NCBI GenBank assembly: GCA_030278955.1
Contig: JAOANR010000004.1
Span: 62,589,686 to 62,653,685, forward strand
Origin: Hygrophila difformis
Lineage: Eukaryota > Streptophyta > Magnoliopsida > Lamiales > Acanthaceae
Length of the DNA stretch: 64,000 nucleotides
Reading direction: 5' to 3'
In this document: one piece after another, positions 36,605 to 53,599 of the stretch
Numbering within the stretch: the first letter of the stretch is position 1
How the letters are laid out: the number at the start of each line of letters is the position of its first letter
Made by a program: the position numbers and the translations under genes
Notes under the pieces: model-generated
Databases searched by the model: none
What the model saw: the letters and a program-made list of their open reading frames with translations, nothing else
Told to the model about the DNA's origin: nothing

Positions 36605-36860
36605 GCAACATCTTCTGCACGCAGCTTTTGAGAGCTTTTGGTAGCTTTAGCTTTTATTTCAAAACAAAAGTCTCGTTCTGTACACTAGCTTTTGGGAGCT
36701 TTTAGAAGCTACTTTTCAAATTTAATTATTTTTTTACTTCAAATTATAATTTTTAACAGCTACATCTACTTGTACCGAACACTTATACAAATACTGATAG
36801 CTACAGCTCCCTATAGCTACAGTTCGCAGCTACAGCCCGCAACTACAATACACATTATCA
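36605..36860. mobile_element. Decayed relative of the Tourist MITE at 13280
   Basis: Left part CTGCACGCAGCTTTTGAGAGCTTTTGGTAGC and right part with AGCTACAG repeats match the two ends of the 13280-13638 element in inverse order (key shared words CTGCACGCAGCTTTTG and TAGCTACAGCTCCC). The outermost terminal bases and target duplication are worn. Confidence 0.6.
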
Positions 36861-37751
36861 TTTGGCTCTGATATTATATATAACAATTTCATTTTCGCCG
36901 CAACTGAAATACAAAATGTGTTCTAGATATTTTTGATTCAATAGTAGAGGCTGGTCCTACAAACCAACGTTATTTTTTTTTTCCAGTACATTTTTGCCTC
37001 ATTCACAAATGTAGACTTCAAAAAACTCGCATATCCTATAATTATTCCAAGACAAGTATAGTTAATTTTGTAGTTCGTATAAAACGACTAGCAATAAAGG
37101 AATATACTTTTTTCACATATACATTTATGGACAAAATTAAAAGCATTCCCACATAAATCAACATGCCCGGCACCTTTTTTTTTTTTTTTTTCATCTTCTT
37201 TGTTTTTTGTACAGGACTTTCTTTATGAATTAGAGGGGGTATTGAATTTTATGCTTATGCACTGTTGAAACTTGAAAGATACAGTAATAGATTAATAGTT
37301 GCAGGCAAGTAGCAAATCTTATCCATCAACTATAGTTTTCGATGCTACCCAACTACATGACAAGATGATACGCTTTACTTGTTTTCATTGTTTAAAACAA
37401 ATACTTTATTTATTTATTTTTATTTTTTGAAACAGTCTTAAAAAATGGGCAAAGGGGTAGAGTATGAAAGTTCGACACACAAATTATAAAAAAAAAAATA
37501 AAAAAATACTACTATGAGAAAGGATAAGGAGCGGAGGAACATCAACGTCTAATACTAGTCCTCATTCCCACCAAAACTTAATTCTTAATAGTAATTACTA
37601 GTATAACTAATTAATTATAAGGATATTTATATATGCACACATATTTCGCTTTTGGAGTTTTTGCCATCCTACTCCGTACTAATGAATAAAGTGGCGCCAC
37701 AGCGCCAGCACCGCATTTTCGTTATCCGTTGGCTGGAGCTTTTCCGAAGGA
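36861..37751. other. Intergenic; promoter side of the kinase gene
   Basis: No gene is seen. AT-rich with T and A runs. The last ~70 bases before 37752 become GC-richer, as expected for a 5' UTR. Confidence 0.45.
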
Positions 37752-41577
<3,826 letters not shown>

Positions 41578-42148
41578 CAAGATTTTGAATTTATATTAAC
41601 GATGTTGCTTATTGTTATACATGCATGATGTACTCAACATTCTTGGATAAAAAAATTTACCGAATTAAAAATATAGTACTCCCTTTTCCCCCAAAGAACA
41701 AGTTGGATGGATCAAACGATAATTTGGATTGGAAATTAGATTTTAAGGGATAATAAATTGGGAATTGGATTTGAAGGGATAATATGAAATTTTTGTTTAA
41801 ACTGTTAGAGCTATACCACTCAGATTAACTACATTTGGTTGTTGATTGTTACGAAAAATGTTAATTCGAATTTGGCTTGTTTATTAAATTAATGGGTGAA
41901 ACTCGAAATTATCCCGAATTTAGCGGAGTCGAACCCCAGCCGACCCATTTATTTTAAGAGCTCTAGATTCAGATCGAACCATATCTTCCCCCAAAAACTT
42001 AATAAATAAAATGATGTAAATAAATTACAATTATGAATACAAAATTGCAGTAATTGGATCTTCGAATCATACGCACTGCATTTTACACCTCATCCCGTGG
42101 TGAATGCAGTGAAAAATAACCAGCCTTGGCTAAAAATATTACCACAGG
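41578..42148. other. Convergent intergenic: 3' UTRs of kinase and MATE
   Basis: The two genes point at each other across 571 bases. Nothing else is seen. Confidence 0.6.
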
Positions 42149-45100
42149 TTAGGCAATTTTCAGCTCCCCTATTTCATTACTAGTTGAGTCATTGCAATAT
42201 AGCAATCCATTTGGTTTGGTTAACCGTCTTAACAAAACACCAAACAGAGCCTGCCAGAAGAGTCATTACAATTATTAGTACATTAAATTGAATTGCCAAA
42301 ATATAAAGCTGAGGCGAAACTTACCAATTGAAATGCCACCAGTGCAAACCAAATCCCTACTAAACCGTGACCGCTTCTGCTCAATACCTATTATTGCAAC
42401 GAGATACGGGATGCTCGTAATACATTAATTGAAGTATAAACTTGAAAGCTAAGAAGAAATAACAATCAAACTAATAAATTATGTGTTCTAGTAGTATGTT
42501 TGGCGTTGCAATAACATATACCTGCAAAAGGATTGTGCCTAAACAAGCTGTTGCAGTCATTGTAATGCCCAAAAACTTCAAGTCTCTTCCAGCCTGCAAT
42601 ATTGACAAACTCACTTAATTGCAAAACTCCAACCAAGTAATGTAGTTCTGTAATGAATGAGACAGTAGCATAAATGGGAATAACGTGCCATTAGAGTGCC
42701 CTCAAGGCAATTTATTGGTGGTGCAGCAAAGAGTGCAATGAAGAAAGGGAGCAACACCTTCTGCATCTGCATCACATTAGGGTGGAACTAAATATGGTTA
42801 GAATAGCGTCCTGTTGAATTTTGTAAAGCGTTTTCTTGGTCATCCCTGATTGTTGGGAAATGCTATGTTTTTTGACAATGAAAGTAAATGACCTCTTGCA
42901 TGACTTCACGATCAGAGGAGAATATTCTAGGGAAAAGCCAGGGAAGTGATGTTCCAATGGATCCTAACACGAGCCCACTTAATGCGCCAATTATGACCAA
43001 TAACTTCAACAACTCTCGAACCTGTCATATGTTTTAAGGTCCGGAATGCATTTTTGTTAGTTTAAATAAACTTCTCATTGCAGAAGTTTATTTTGCATTG
43101 CCGGAGCTTGCTTATGTAGGCAGCTTTGGACATAAAATTACCTTTGCTGAACTAGGCTTGGCTCCATACATCAGCTCGGGCATGAATGACTGGGCTGTTT
43201 GAGACAGAGGCTCTCCCCAAACAGCGCATATGCAGTACAATTGTACCATCACCTAGTACTTAAATTTTCAATGAGTTTTTTAACTTTTTATGAGACTCGG
43301 GTAAATAGAAAATAATATTCAAACCTGATGAGCAGCAACTGTTTTTGTACCCATTGATGTAGCGAAGTAGACAAGCACAGCATAGAAAACTGTCTGCATC
43401 ATTACAAACAACGGAATCACCAGAAGTCAATGGAAGTAATTGAATGAACTCCCAGATAACACCCTAACGACCTAACCTTTGACAAAATTGCCACGAATGC
43501 TGGAGCTGCGAGTGTGAGTATCTGGAGAAATTCTTCAAGTGACGGGACAACGATGGAAAAACCATTGTACCCCTTTTTGTTCAAAGCCACAATCATCATG
43601 AATGCTGCAACCACCTTCAACAAACATCAAAAGCGTGAAACAAAATAGAATTGATGTTTCTACCTATTCTATAGAAAACAATGATAATTATTTTTTGGAA
43701 CGTGGTTTTCTTCAAATCGAGTAGTAGAATGGAGGGAGGCTTCTATGGCACACCTGAGACACCATTGTAGCCCAAGCGGCTCCAGCAATCCCAAATCCAA
43801 GAAATCTACATAAGACTACGTCACCAACACTATTTATAGCAGCTGCAGCAGCCAAAGCCTGGACGGGTCCCAAAGAATCTTTCATTCCTAAGCTGTGCGC
43901 CATTAAGAATACTCAACCAGCCAATTTAACAAGACAAATTCACAATCTAAAAAGATTTTAAGATATGTATCAAATTACAGATCCTTAAATCCTTGCATAC
44001 ACAGCACTAGACTCCAAGATAAACCCCAGAAAACGCACACAGATAAGACTGAGTGCAGTCATCAACAAAATTGGTTGTGTCAGACCTTGCACTTTGAGCA
44101 ACCCATCCAACAAGCCACACTGGCCATACTAAGCCGCGAATCTGGAAACAGAAACCACATGTAACCAAGGGAGATATCGAAAAACTTAAAAGCTAAAATT
44201 TCAAGCTATAAAAAAACAGGTAAAATCAGTGTAGAGAAACCAGCTCAGCTCTTTCATGAATGGATTATTCAGGAAAAGAAATAGTGATTTGAAACCTTAC
44301 ATCTCTATAGAAATTGCTCACTTCAATGTTATTTTTATTTTTCTATACACCCCTGTTTTAGGCAATGTTTTAACTGTTTCATTCCAAATATTCCATTGTG
44401 CATTTTATTGTGTTGTCCTTGAGAACACAATACAGCCCTTTAATTTGTTTAAGAAATGGCTTAAGGTGAACTAGTTAAAACATGTCATGAAATAAACAAT
44501 ATGCAAAAGTAACATAATGGCAAAGATTAAATTCACCTGCACATATGTATTTGCTGCATCGATTATTTCTACATTCTTTGCCCCCGAAAAAGCTGAGAGG
44601 ACCCCAGCTTATAGAAATGTCAGTAAAGAACAATATATGAATCAGAGAAAGAAGTTCAGAACAAAACTGTAGCGAAAATAATCTTTACCAGTTAATGCCC
44701 ATCGACCATAAAACTTTGTAAAGAGAAGCATCAGGAAACCACAACCCAATCCAATAAACAGCAGTATAGATATCTGATGTTGCACTGCATTTTTATCCTG
44801 TGCATTCAATAATCATTAACGAGAGAGGTTGTATAAACTCTACAGCTTAGAGCACAATGGTTGAGCCCAAAATGATAGCAAACCTTGAACTAAATCCTGA
44901 CAATATATAATATCCAGTTTCCAGTCTCTATAAAGCAAATAATTGGATAGACTGACCTGCCTGGCAAGGGATGTAGCAACCAAATTTGAAGTGGCGATTG
45001 AAAGGAACATAAATAGATAGCTTGTGTAATCACAAAACACTGTCCCCGGCCCTGCCCAACACAACAAAATCCACAATGAAATTTAATGGAGTGCGAAATG

Positions 45101-45580
45101 AGCATGTGCAGCAAAATCTAATGAGTTCATCTCAAAGCTATACAAATAGAATTTGAAGCATAAGATACCTAAAGCAGCAAGCTCAACTGAGCTACCCTGA
45201 CCAACAACTGCTGTATCAATCAAACCCATCAGTGGTCCACAAATCCAAAGCCCCACCGCAGGACCGGAAAACTTCACAATCTCAGTAATCTGATTCCATA
45301 AAGTGCTATTATTTTCCAATAATTCTTCTCCACTGATTCCATTTCCCTCTCCCAAAGGTTCCAATTCCTCCATTTCAACTTCAGTTTGCTGCATTTCAGC
45401 GCCGCTTCCAGGGCTATGGGAATTACAATGCACACGAAAACATAGTAGGCGTGTCTTGCTTCTGCAAAATTGAATTGGAAAACTATTTTTTTGTAAAGGT
45501 TTTGGATTCAAACATGGAGTAGTGTTTCGGTAGTAGGAGCTGGGGAAGCGCGCGTGCTGAATTAGGGTTTCCATATTCAT
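42149..45580 (-). CDS. Plastid MATE transporter, EDS5/DTX46-47 type
   Basis: Fourteen exons on the minus strand (45580-45169, 45051-44957, 44797-44689, 44592-44537, 44141-44086, 43892-43754, 43614-43477, 43393-43325, 43252-43142, 43021-42893, 42766-42689, 42593-42522, 42387-42325, 42250-42149) give 542 residues. Residues 1-~85 form a basic then acidic leader fitting a plastid transit peptide. The MATE core starts near [20 protein letters not shown] and includes [58 protein letters not shown] and LEGTLMAGRDLKF. These follow Arabidopsis EDS5 and its homologue DTX46 position by position. EDS5 exports isochorismate from plastids for salicylic acid synthesis; whether this copy is EDS5 or the homologue cannot be told here. 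Intron 11 has a GC donor (ATG|GCACGT). The start could also be Met3. Confidence 0.92.
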
Positions 45581-47040
45581 GGATTCTTGAAAGGGGTGTA
45601 TAGACCTACACCAAGCAAACTACAATAACAACTATTTTCTCATCACTTGATATATACTACTAGTATATATAGCTTACAAATTCAGATGCGGTTCCATTTT
45701 ATTTTTTTATTTGTCTAGTTGATGCCATTTTTTTTTTTTTTTTGGGTCTAGTCTCCTGCAAACCCATGTTTTTTAACCCCATAAATCATGGTTCTGTACT
45801 TCTGTTACACCATTTACAATCGGAAACTAGATGCTCTGCTCTCCCACGGTCCCACCCCTCAGGCCCTTACTGTGACTGGTACAGTTTTATCGCTTCGGTT
45901 CGTTTAGCTAGCTAGCTGAAAGAAATCAATTTTACTCCCACCGAGAATCGTTTGGAATGTTAAAATGCCATTTCTAGCTCACTTAATTTAGGCTGTTTGG
46001 ATGTTAATACACATTTTACATTTTTAAGGATTAATAATTTAAATTTTGTATCAAAAGTGCAAAAAAAGTCGTACGTAATAATTTTAAATCAGACGGAGGT
46101 AATAAAAGAGATAAAACATAAAAGAAACTATAGGTTGGAAATGATAAAAAAAGAAAAAACAAACTATAAGTTGATAGTTATAATTTATAAGTTTTTGTTC
46201 CTGGCATTTGGCATACTCACATACAAGACGGTTGCTTGTATTGTTATTTCCTAATCAATTCGTTCTGAAAATGCAGAATTTGTCATGAAAAAATGAGTTA
46301 TATAAATATTTATATTGTTGTGTTAGGCATTTAATATACTAGTATAAGATTTATAAATTAGAAATAACTTTTAGATTTGTCTTTTTAAATTATTTTGTTT
46401 CTAATTCAAATTTGTTTTTCAAAAAATTATAGTATAATCTGTATAATTTAATCACATGAAAATTACACATGATTAATTTAATTAATTATAGTTTAAAATT
46501 GAAATACGATGTCCTTCGAAGTTCGAATAATATTTCCTTGTTCTCATATAAATACATTATTTCTGTATTTCACGCAGTCCAAGATACATTTTTAAATATT
46601 TATAACTCAAATTGTATATAAGTAAAAAAATATAAAATTTGATATTCTAAAACTATGTGATTAGACAATAAGATCTCACATGTCTATGTTTTTCTTATAT
46701 AACTATGTTTAAAAAATTAGTCAAAATTACCCCATTAATAGTTACTAATATTCAAATGATTCACTGATGAGAACGGTAGTATTTCCTTAAATATACGTCC
46801 AAGAAAAAGAATATAAAGGAAATTTACCAAACACGGCCTTGGCCAACTGGCAAGTGGCAACATGCCAAACCAGATATTATAAAAACCAGCACAATTCGCG
46901 TTCCGTCAAAGGTTTATAGGCTTTCACCATTCAACCGTTTCATTCTCCCATTTTAACAACCTACAATACTAACAAAAAGAATTTCACTTCCCCACGCTCG
47001 TTACACGCGCTCTCACATTTCACCGTTCTCATATATAGAT
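45581..47040. other. Divergent intergenic region between MATE and squalene synthase
   Basis: About 1.5 kb with T runs, a degraded MITE at about 46532-46780 and no gene. It must hold the promoters of both divergent genes. Confidence 0.5.
46532..46780. mobile_element. Decayed MITE of the 62486 family
   Basis: Internal words CACGCAGTCCAAGATACATT, TATAACTCAAATT and AACTATGTGATTAGACAATA follow the order found in the copies at 34507 and 62486. The right terminus is eroded. Confidence 0.55.
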
Positions 47041-47101
47041 CGCCTCCACAAGTTCACAGCCAATTTCGCAGTGCCGAACGATAAGCGTTAGCGGAGCCAA
47101 G

Positions 47102-47342
47102 GTAAGCGCGAGGATGCAACTTGTTTTTTTCCTTATTGATGGATTTTGCTTTCGATTGGACTAGTTTTTTTGTCTTTCATTTGAATCCATTTGTTGAAAA
47201 CATTTACAATGTTATAAAGTGTTTATCCATGATTTTCGAGGGATTTGGTTTTCCGTTCATGTTTTAATCTATTTTCATTCCAAATTTTCTGTATCGCGCG
47301 GCGGTCGATCGAGTAATTTGTTCGTTAGTTGGTGTTAAGCAG
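47102..47342 (+). other. 5' UTR intron of squalene synthase
   Basis: Leader sequence ends AGCCAAG|GTAAGCGCG and resumes GTTAAGCAG|GATATAATGG just before the ATG at 47349. The intron is T-rich, as plant introns are. Transcription probably starts in the GC-richer 46990-47090 stretch. Confidence 0.6.
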
Positions 47343-47348
47343 GATATA

Positions 47349-50300
47349 ATGGGGAGTTTACGTGCGGTTCTGAACCATCCGGATGATTTGTTTCCGATGG
47401 TCAAGTTGAAGTTAGCGATGAGAAGCGCTTGGAAGCAGATCCCCTCGGAGCCGCACTGGGGATTTTGTTACTCCATGCTTCATAGAGTTTCCAGAAGCTT
47501 TGCCCTCGTGATTCAGCAGCTGGATACTGATCTTCGTGATGCAGTGAGTTATATGTATTACATTATCTATGCATATATGTTTATATAATTGGTTACTTCC
47601 GGAATTCGACACGTAGCTTTCATTACTTGTGATAATTTCTGCTGTAGGCATTAATGGAATTGTTGCCTCAACAAAATTTAATACGTACTTCATTAATCAC
47701 AGAATTGAATTGAAACCGGATCAAATTTCTCCCGAGATCAGTGTATGGACCCAATCCAGAATTCCCGATATTCGTAACTTGAGATAGTGGAAAAAACTGT
47801 CAGACAGTAACGTTGTGAGTTGTAACTAGTATTGAAAGAACCAGAATAAAATGGGAGAATAAGATCTATCTTGTATTTTTAGGCTTTCTTTGCGGTTCCT
47901 TGATTCTTTGAGGAGGACATCTTTTGAATTAAAAATATAGTATTAAACAATTGTGAAATTTTTCAAACGAGATATATTATATATACAGGTCATTGCCTCA
48001 TTGGACGTATAGGGTATGATGCTAAGGAATGCATATGTTAACCAGATCATATAACATTTCCTCAGCATAAACACTACTGAAACGCATCATTAGATTATTC
48101 CAAACAAATAACAAGTGGAAGGATATTTTCAGCAGAGACACTCAATGCTTTTTCCCAATTTTCCTCTTTCATTATCATCTATGTGTACATGGATTGTTGA
48201 CCCCTCAAGTTTGGACAGTATGATATTACACTCAATTGGATTTTAACTTCAGAGTAAGAAATTTTGCATATCGGAGTTGCATTATATTTATTGTTATGGC
48301 ACATACACAGTTTCTAGAGTAGAAGAATAATGGTGGTTCGATTTATTTGTCACTTCACAGGTTTGCATATTCTATTTGGTTCTTCGAGCACTTGATACTG
48401 TTGGTAAGTTCTCCTTTTGTCATTACATTCTGGTAAGCGGTAACCACTCAACAGTCCGACACTGTTGTTAACCATCTTAGCCCTTGGTTAATATCAGAGG
48501 ATGACACAAGCATAGCAGCAGATGTTAAGGTCCCCATTTTGATGGCTTTCCATCAACACATATATGACAAGGAATGGCATTTTTCATGTAAGTTTTTAGC
48601 TTTGGCTCATAATCTACATGGCACAATTTGTATACTTAGGAGAAGACATTATCATGTACAATAAAAAATTTACATAATAAGGTTTTTGAAGCTGATTCTT
48701 CAATCATGTACTCATTGCATCAATCTTCTGAAGACAGATGCATCCCTTCTTCCATTTGCTACATAAATAGTTTATCTAGGTGATGATTGATAAAGGTCGT
48801 CGAAACAACCTGTTGATACGTTTAAACACCAAATGTTGAAACTCAAGTAGATTGCGTATTGAGAACACACTGCTCACTGCTCATGTAGATTTACAAGAAG
48901 CCCAAAATAAAAAGAAGCTAGAGTATGTAAAGTTATAATCCTCCCACAGTCCCACCTTAGATGCTTTGATAAAATAATTCCAATGTTTTTGTTAAAATGA
49001 CTGTTAATTAAATTACTACTGTTATGATTAATTTTTACTTTAAACATTTACAATTGTCGTTTTGCACTACTTTTAAATTAATATTTTATAATTTTATTGT
49101 TAGAATAAGAAAAATGAATGCATATATATGTTTTTTTTTATTTAGTACAGTATTATCTAATCATGGTAACCAAACACAATATTTAGTTATCATTTGAATT
49201 ATCCGAGGATTAAAATCATATCAAGGAAGTAAACATGGCCTTACTATATAAAATGCGCTCTTCAATAAGATTACAAATTAATCGTGAATGTAAACAATTA
49301 ACTATGCAATATCAGTTATCAACCTTAGCTTGTGCATTTGTTAGCCCCACCAACCGGATTGTGTAAAGACACTATGATGCTCAGATTCTCTGTTCAATCA
49401 GGCAGAGAAGTCAATATCCTATATGTATGTATCTGATTAAATATTTGATCTATAGGCGGTACGAAAGACTACAAAGTTCTAATGGATGAGTTCCACCATG
49501 TTTCCACTGCATTTCTGGAACTTGGACGCAGGTACTTCCTATTGAACCATTATTGTTCATGTAAAGTTTTTCATGTAGATGCAAAAGAAATGGATTTGAA
49601 TTTATGTTGAGTAGCTACTTAATGGGGATAATATGTTTTGGAGCTGAAAGCACAAGATAACAGCCATTGTACCTAGTCGAACTCATGTCTGAGGCAGAAG
49701 AAAAAGGACTTCTCTATGACATTGAATGGATTAGCACATTTGCAAAAAAAATGTTTGATGTAAGAATGAATTACTGGGTGTTGTAGCCTATTATATGCGC
49801 TTGTTTGGTAAAAATAAGTGGAATGAATCGTATAACATTGTTGGGTGATGCACATTTGCAAAAAAATGTTTGATGTAAGAATGAATTACTGGCTGTTGTA
49901 GCCTATTATATGCACTTGTTTGGTAAAAATAAGTGGAATGAATCGTATAACATTGTTGGGTGATGCCATGATGGTCAGCGTAAAATCAGTAATGTATGAT
50001 AGAATCTCCCATGTTGATAAGATGCATCAATTAAGTAGGTTCTTAAGATTATAAACATGTGTGAATGCGTGTCTGTGTGTGTGTTTCTAAATTTATAGAT
50101 GGAAAGCTCCATCTTGAATTAAGTGGTGGGGAATCATCCACTGCACTGCCTAAATATGGATGAGCCATATTCAATTGCTTATCATAAGAATTTGTCTTGA
50201 AAGGAGACCCTACTTAATTGGTTTTATCAAGTTGTGTTATAATCTGGTAGTTGGAGTCTATTTGTTCCAAAACTAGATAAATGCACATATGATATGCCAA

Positions 50301-53091
50301 ATAATACAGTTCTTATGTGCATCCTAGATAAACCATGTTCCTTTTTGCAGTTATCAGATGGCCATCGAGGACATTACCATGAGCATGGGTGCAGGAATGG
50401 CAAAATACATTTGCAAGGAGGTATGTTAGAAATATCATGAACACACTTTCTGAGCTCTCTGACAGAACTATACAATAATGTATTTTCTTGGATTTTGACG
50501 CATGTATCTTAAAAATCTCCAAATAAGTTCTGTACTCGGTGGGAACGTCTTAAATGGTAATGGGGTTAATTGCTTCTCTTTCTAGGTGGATACAGTTGAT
50601 GACTATGATGAGTATTGCCACTATGTTGCCGGACTCGTTGGAATAGGGCTGTCAAAACTATTCCATGCTTCTGGAAAGGAAGATTTGACTTCAGATATCC
50701 TTTCTAATTCAATGGGTTTATTTCTTCAGGTACTGATTCTATCATGCGGAAATATGCCCTAGTTTCTATGAAGCCATTATAATCACCATTTGCTTTATAT
50801 GGAATAATGCAGAAAACAAACATCATCAGAGATTATCTGGAGGATATTAATGAGGTACCAAAGTCACGCATGTTCTGGCCTCGTCAAATTTGGAGTAAAT
50901 ATATAAAGAAACTTGAGGTACATTTTCTCTCCTTATTGAATGTAGTATATATATAAACAGTTACACACAGGCAGTTGTGATGGCGCATGGATAGATACGA
51001 AGATCTTTTAAGTGTGAGAAGCAGGAAGGAGGTTTTGTTAGTAATATATTTATTACATTTTACAGGACTTAAAATATGAGGAAAACTCAGTTAAGGCAGT
51101 GCAATGCCTTAATGCTATGGTCACCAATGCTTTAGTGCATGCAGAAGATTGCCTCAAGTACATGTCTGATTTGCGAGATCCAGCTATCTTTCGCTTTTGT
51201 GCGATTCCACAGGTATATTCAACTATAGTCTAATTTGTACTATTTTAGTATTTTCAATCACATTTGAAATGGTAGTATTATTTTTTTTTTCTTTTCACAA
51301 AGCTATTTAGCGATATTCTATTAATTTTCTTGATGATCGCAAGTGCTATCATACTTTCCTTTCCCCTTTGCCTGCATGCCTAATTTTCTGAACTATAAAT
51401 CTCAAGAGGACATTTGAAATCTGTTCTTTTATCGAGTTAGTTTGGTAGGGCACAGCACTCAGTGCTAGGTTTGCTATTGACGTTTCTGTCTAGGTTATGC
51501 ATCTTGACCTTTTTGTTTGCCCTTCCAGATAATGGCAGTTGGGACATTGTCTTTGTGCTACAACAACATTGGAGTCTTCAGAGGTGTTGTGAAAATGAGG
51601 CGTGGTAAGATCAACATTCGTGATGTACTGCTCTCTTTGTTCCCACTCATTAGACCTGTTCATCTTTTTATGAATAGCACATAGTGACTTTGATTTTATC
51701 TTTAAAAGGATCCAAAATCCACTTTCAACCAATAAAATGATTTAAGGGACCCATCTCGTCATAAAGTGAAATAACTTCTTGCATATGATGATGCATGGAC
51801 AATTAAAGGAATGGGGTTTACACCAACTGTTTATCTTGTCTATGTGAAAGCAGTTTGTATAATTGCAAGCTTCAGTGCACATTCATTGTTATCTCCCCGC
51901 TTAATAGCTGATACTTAAAACAATGCATAGGTGTCCAACACCTAAGTACAATTATTGGGAGTTTTTGAGAAAATACTGCTATTGCCACCATCCGCTTCAA
52001 TCCCTCTGTCCCCCTCCTTGCCCCTCACTGAAGTTAAAATTTTCCCCCTAGGTTATGTGATTCTTTTCAGATAAAAGCCTGCAAGATAAATGGGGTTGGT
52101 TAATGTCATTCCTCTTTCCCTACGACTGTTCTATAACGAAGGGATGGGATGAACTGATGCATTTTCGTTTTTGCATTTCCTGTTCTTATTATGAATGGAC
52201 TACCAACTATTTTGTAATTCATGTATCTGTTTCGTAGGTCTTACTGCTAAAATCATGGACAGAACCAATACCATGGCTGATGTATATGGAGCTTTCTATG
52301 ATTTCTTACTCATGATGAAGTCTAAGGTACGGTGTCGCATCTTCAACGCCAATCCTAGTTCTCACTTAAAGCCACTCATGTGCTTCTGTTTAAAGTCAAC
52401 AATTGCTGTCTCATACTACTAATGCTACTTGTTACTGACTCCTCTGATCAAAATGGAAAGGTGAAACTGAGGTGGTGTGGTCCGACCCATTATGTTATTG
52501 TGTTTGAATCATTAAGCTATGAACATGAAATGAATATAAACTATTACAATCAGCTTCATTTTACACCACCAACGTAATTGATTAAATTGATAATTTCTTT
52601 CTATTATTCATTAATTTACTTTATAAAGTGCAAAACGTATTGAATTTAAGTGACAAATAATTCAAATCTTATTCTATCCAGGTCAGCGATAAAGATCCCA
52701 ATTCTAGAATTACTAAGGAACGGTTAGAAACGATCCTGAAAATCTGTAGGGATTCGGGAACTTTAAACCGAAGGTGGGGTAGATAAGCAGTTTGAGTAAA
52801 TCAGTCCATTGGTTAATCCTCCATATGCTGAGAACCTTGTTTTCTTTTCCTTTGTGGATCTCAGGCAGTCGTATATAATACAGAGCAAGCCCCAGTACAA
52901 TGTAACTTTGGTGAGCTTTAAAATCCAATTTTAGTCTGAAGCATTTTATTGTCATGTCATTTTTATTCCATGGCATAAGCAATTAATTTGCCGAGCAGAT
53001 TATTTAACGAGTGTTTGGTTTGCAGATTGCTGTCTTGTTCCTTATACTAGCTATTGTTGTGGCATACCGCTATGCACGTCAATCTGATTAA
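47349..53091 (+). CDS. SQS: Squalene synthase (farnesyl-diphosphate farnesyltransferase)
   Basis: Thirteen exons: 47349-47543, 48361-48403, 48498-48587, 49456-49531, 50351-50420, 50586-50729, 50813-50917, 51066-51212, 51529-51604, 52238-52326, 52682-52773, 52865-52910, 53026-53091 (412 residues, normal for plants). It condenses two farnesyl diphosphates to presqualene diphosphate and reduces this with NADPH to squalene (EC 2.5.1.21), the entry to sterols and triterpenes. The Mg-binding motifs are DTVED (77-81) and DYLED (213-217). Other family blocks are [66 protein letters not shown] and [15 protein letters not shown]. Residues ~392-408 ([17 protein letters not shown]) form the C-terminal ER anchor. 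An intron probably lies in the 3' UTR (53093-53491). No lost catalytic residue is seen. Confidence 0.97.
49734..49966. repeat. 117-bp tandem duplication in squalene synthase intron 4
   Basis: Copies start at 49734 and 49851 (both GCACATTTGCAAAAAAA) and differ at only a few positions, so the duplication is recent. Confidence 0.9.
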
Positions 53092-53092
53092 T

Positions 53093-53491
53093 GTAAGTAT
53101 TTCTTCCGCCTGTGGCATAAGGGAAATTGGGTAGGAAAAAAAAGGTGCTTGGGAAGAATTCATTTTATTTTATAAGTATTTTAAAATACTAGTTTTAATT
53201 CCTTTAATATTTCTGTTTTGGTTCAAGAATTTTAATTATGAAAAATGAATGACGGAGATACTAACTTATAGTATAAAGAACTAAAAGAATTTTGAAGTTT
53301 GTTTTATTCCATTTTTAAAAAAATAATGAGACTAAATTAAAGAAATGTTTTAGAATAGCTCGAAAGAAATCAATGGAGGAAGAAGTAAGCTATTTTATTA
53401 GTAATGAGTACTTATTAAGTAGTGCAGAAGCAATTTTTCTTTTCCAAAAATTTGATCCACGTAGCATTAATTATTAATTCTGTAATAACAG
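53093..53491 (+). other. Probable 3' UTR intron of squalene synthase
   Basis: GATTAAT|GTAAGTATT begins one base after the stop codon, and TAATAACAG|GACACACG closes it. The donor is close to consensus. Being under 50 bases from the stop, it would not be expected to trigger nonsense-mediated decay. Confidence 0.5.
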
Positions 53492-53599
53492 GACACACGA
53501 ACCCGGCGCTGTAAACCCAATTCCGTCAGTGTGGAGCAATATAATCTTAGCCCCCTTGGAAAACCTTCGGCCAACTTGCATGCTGTTTATATATTAGAA

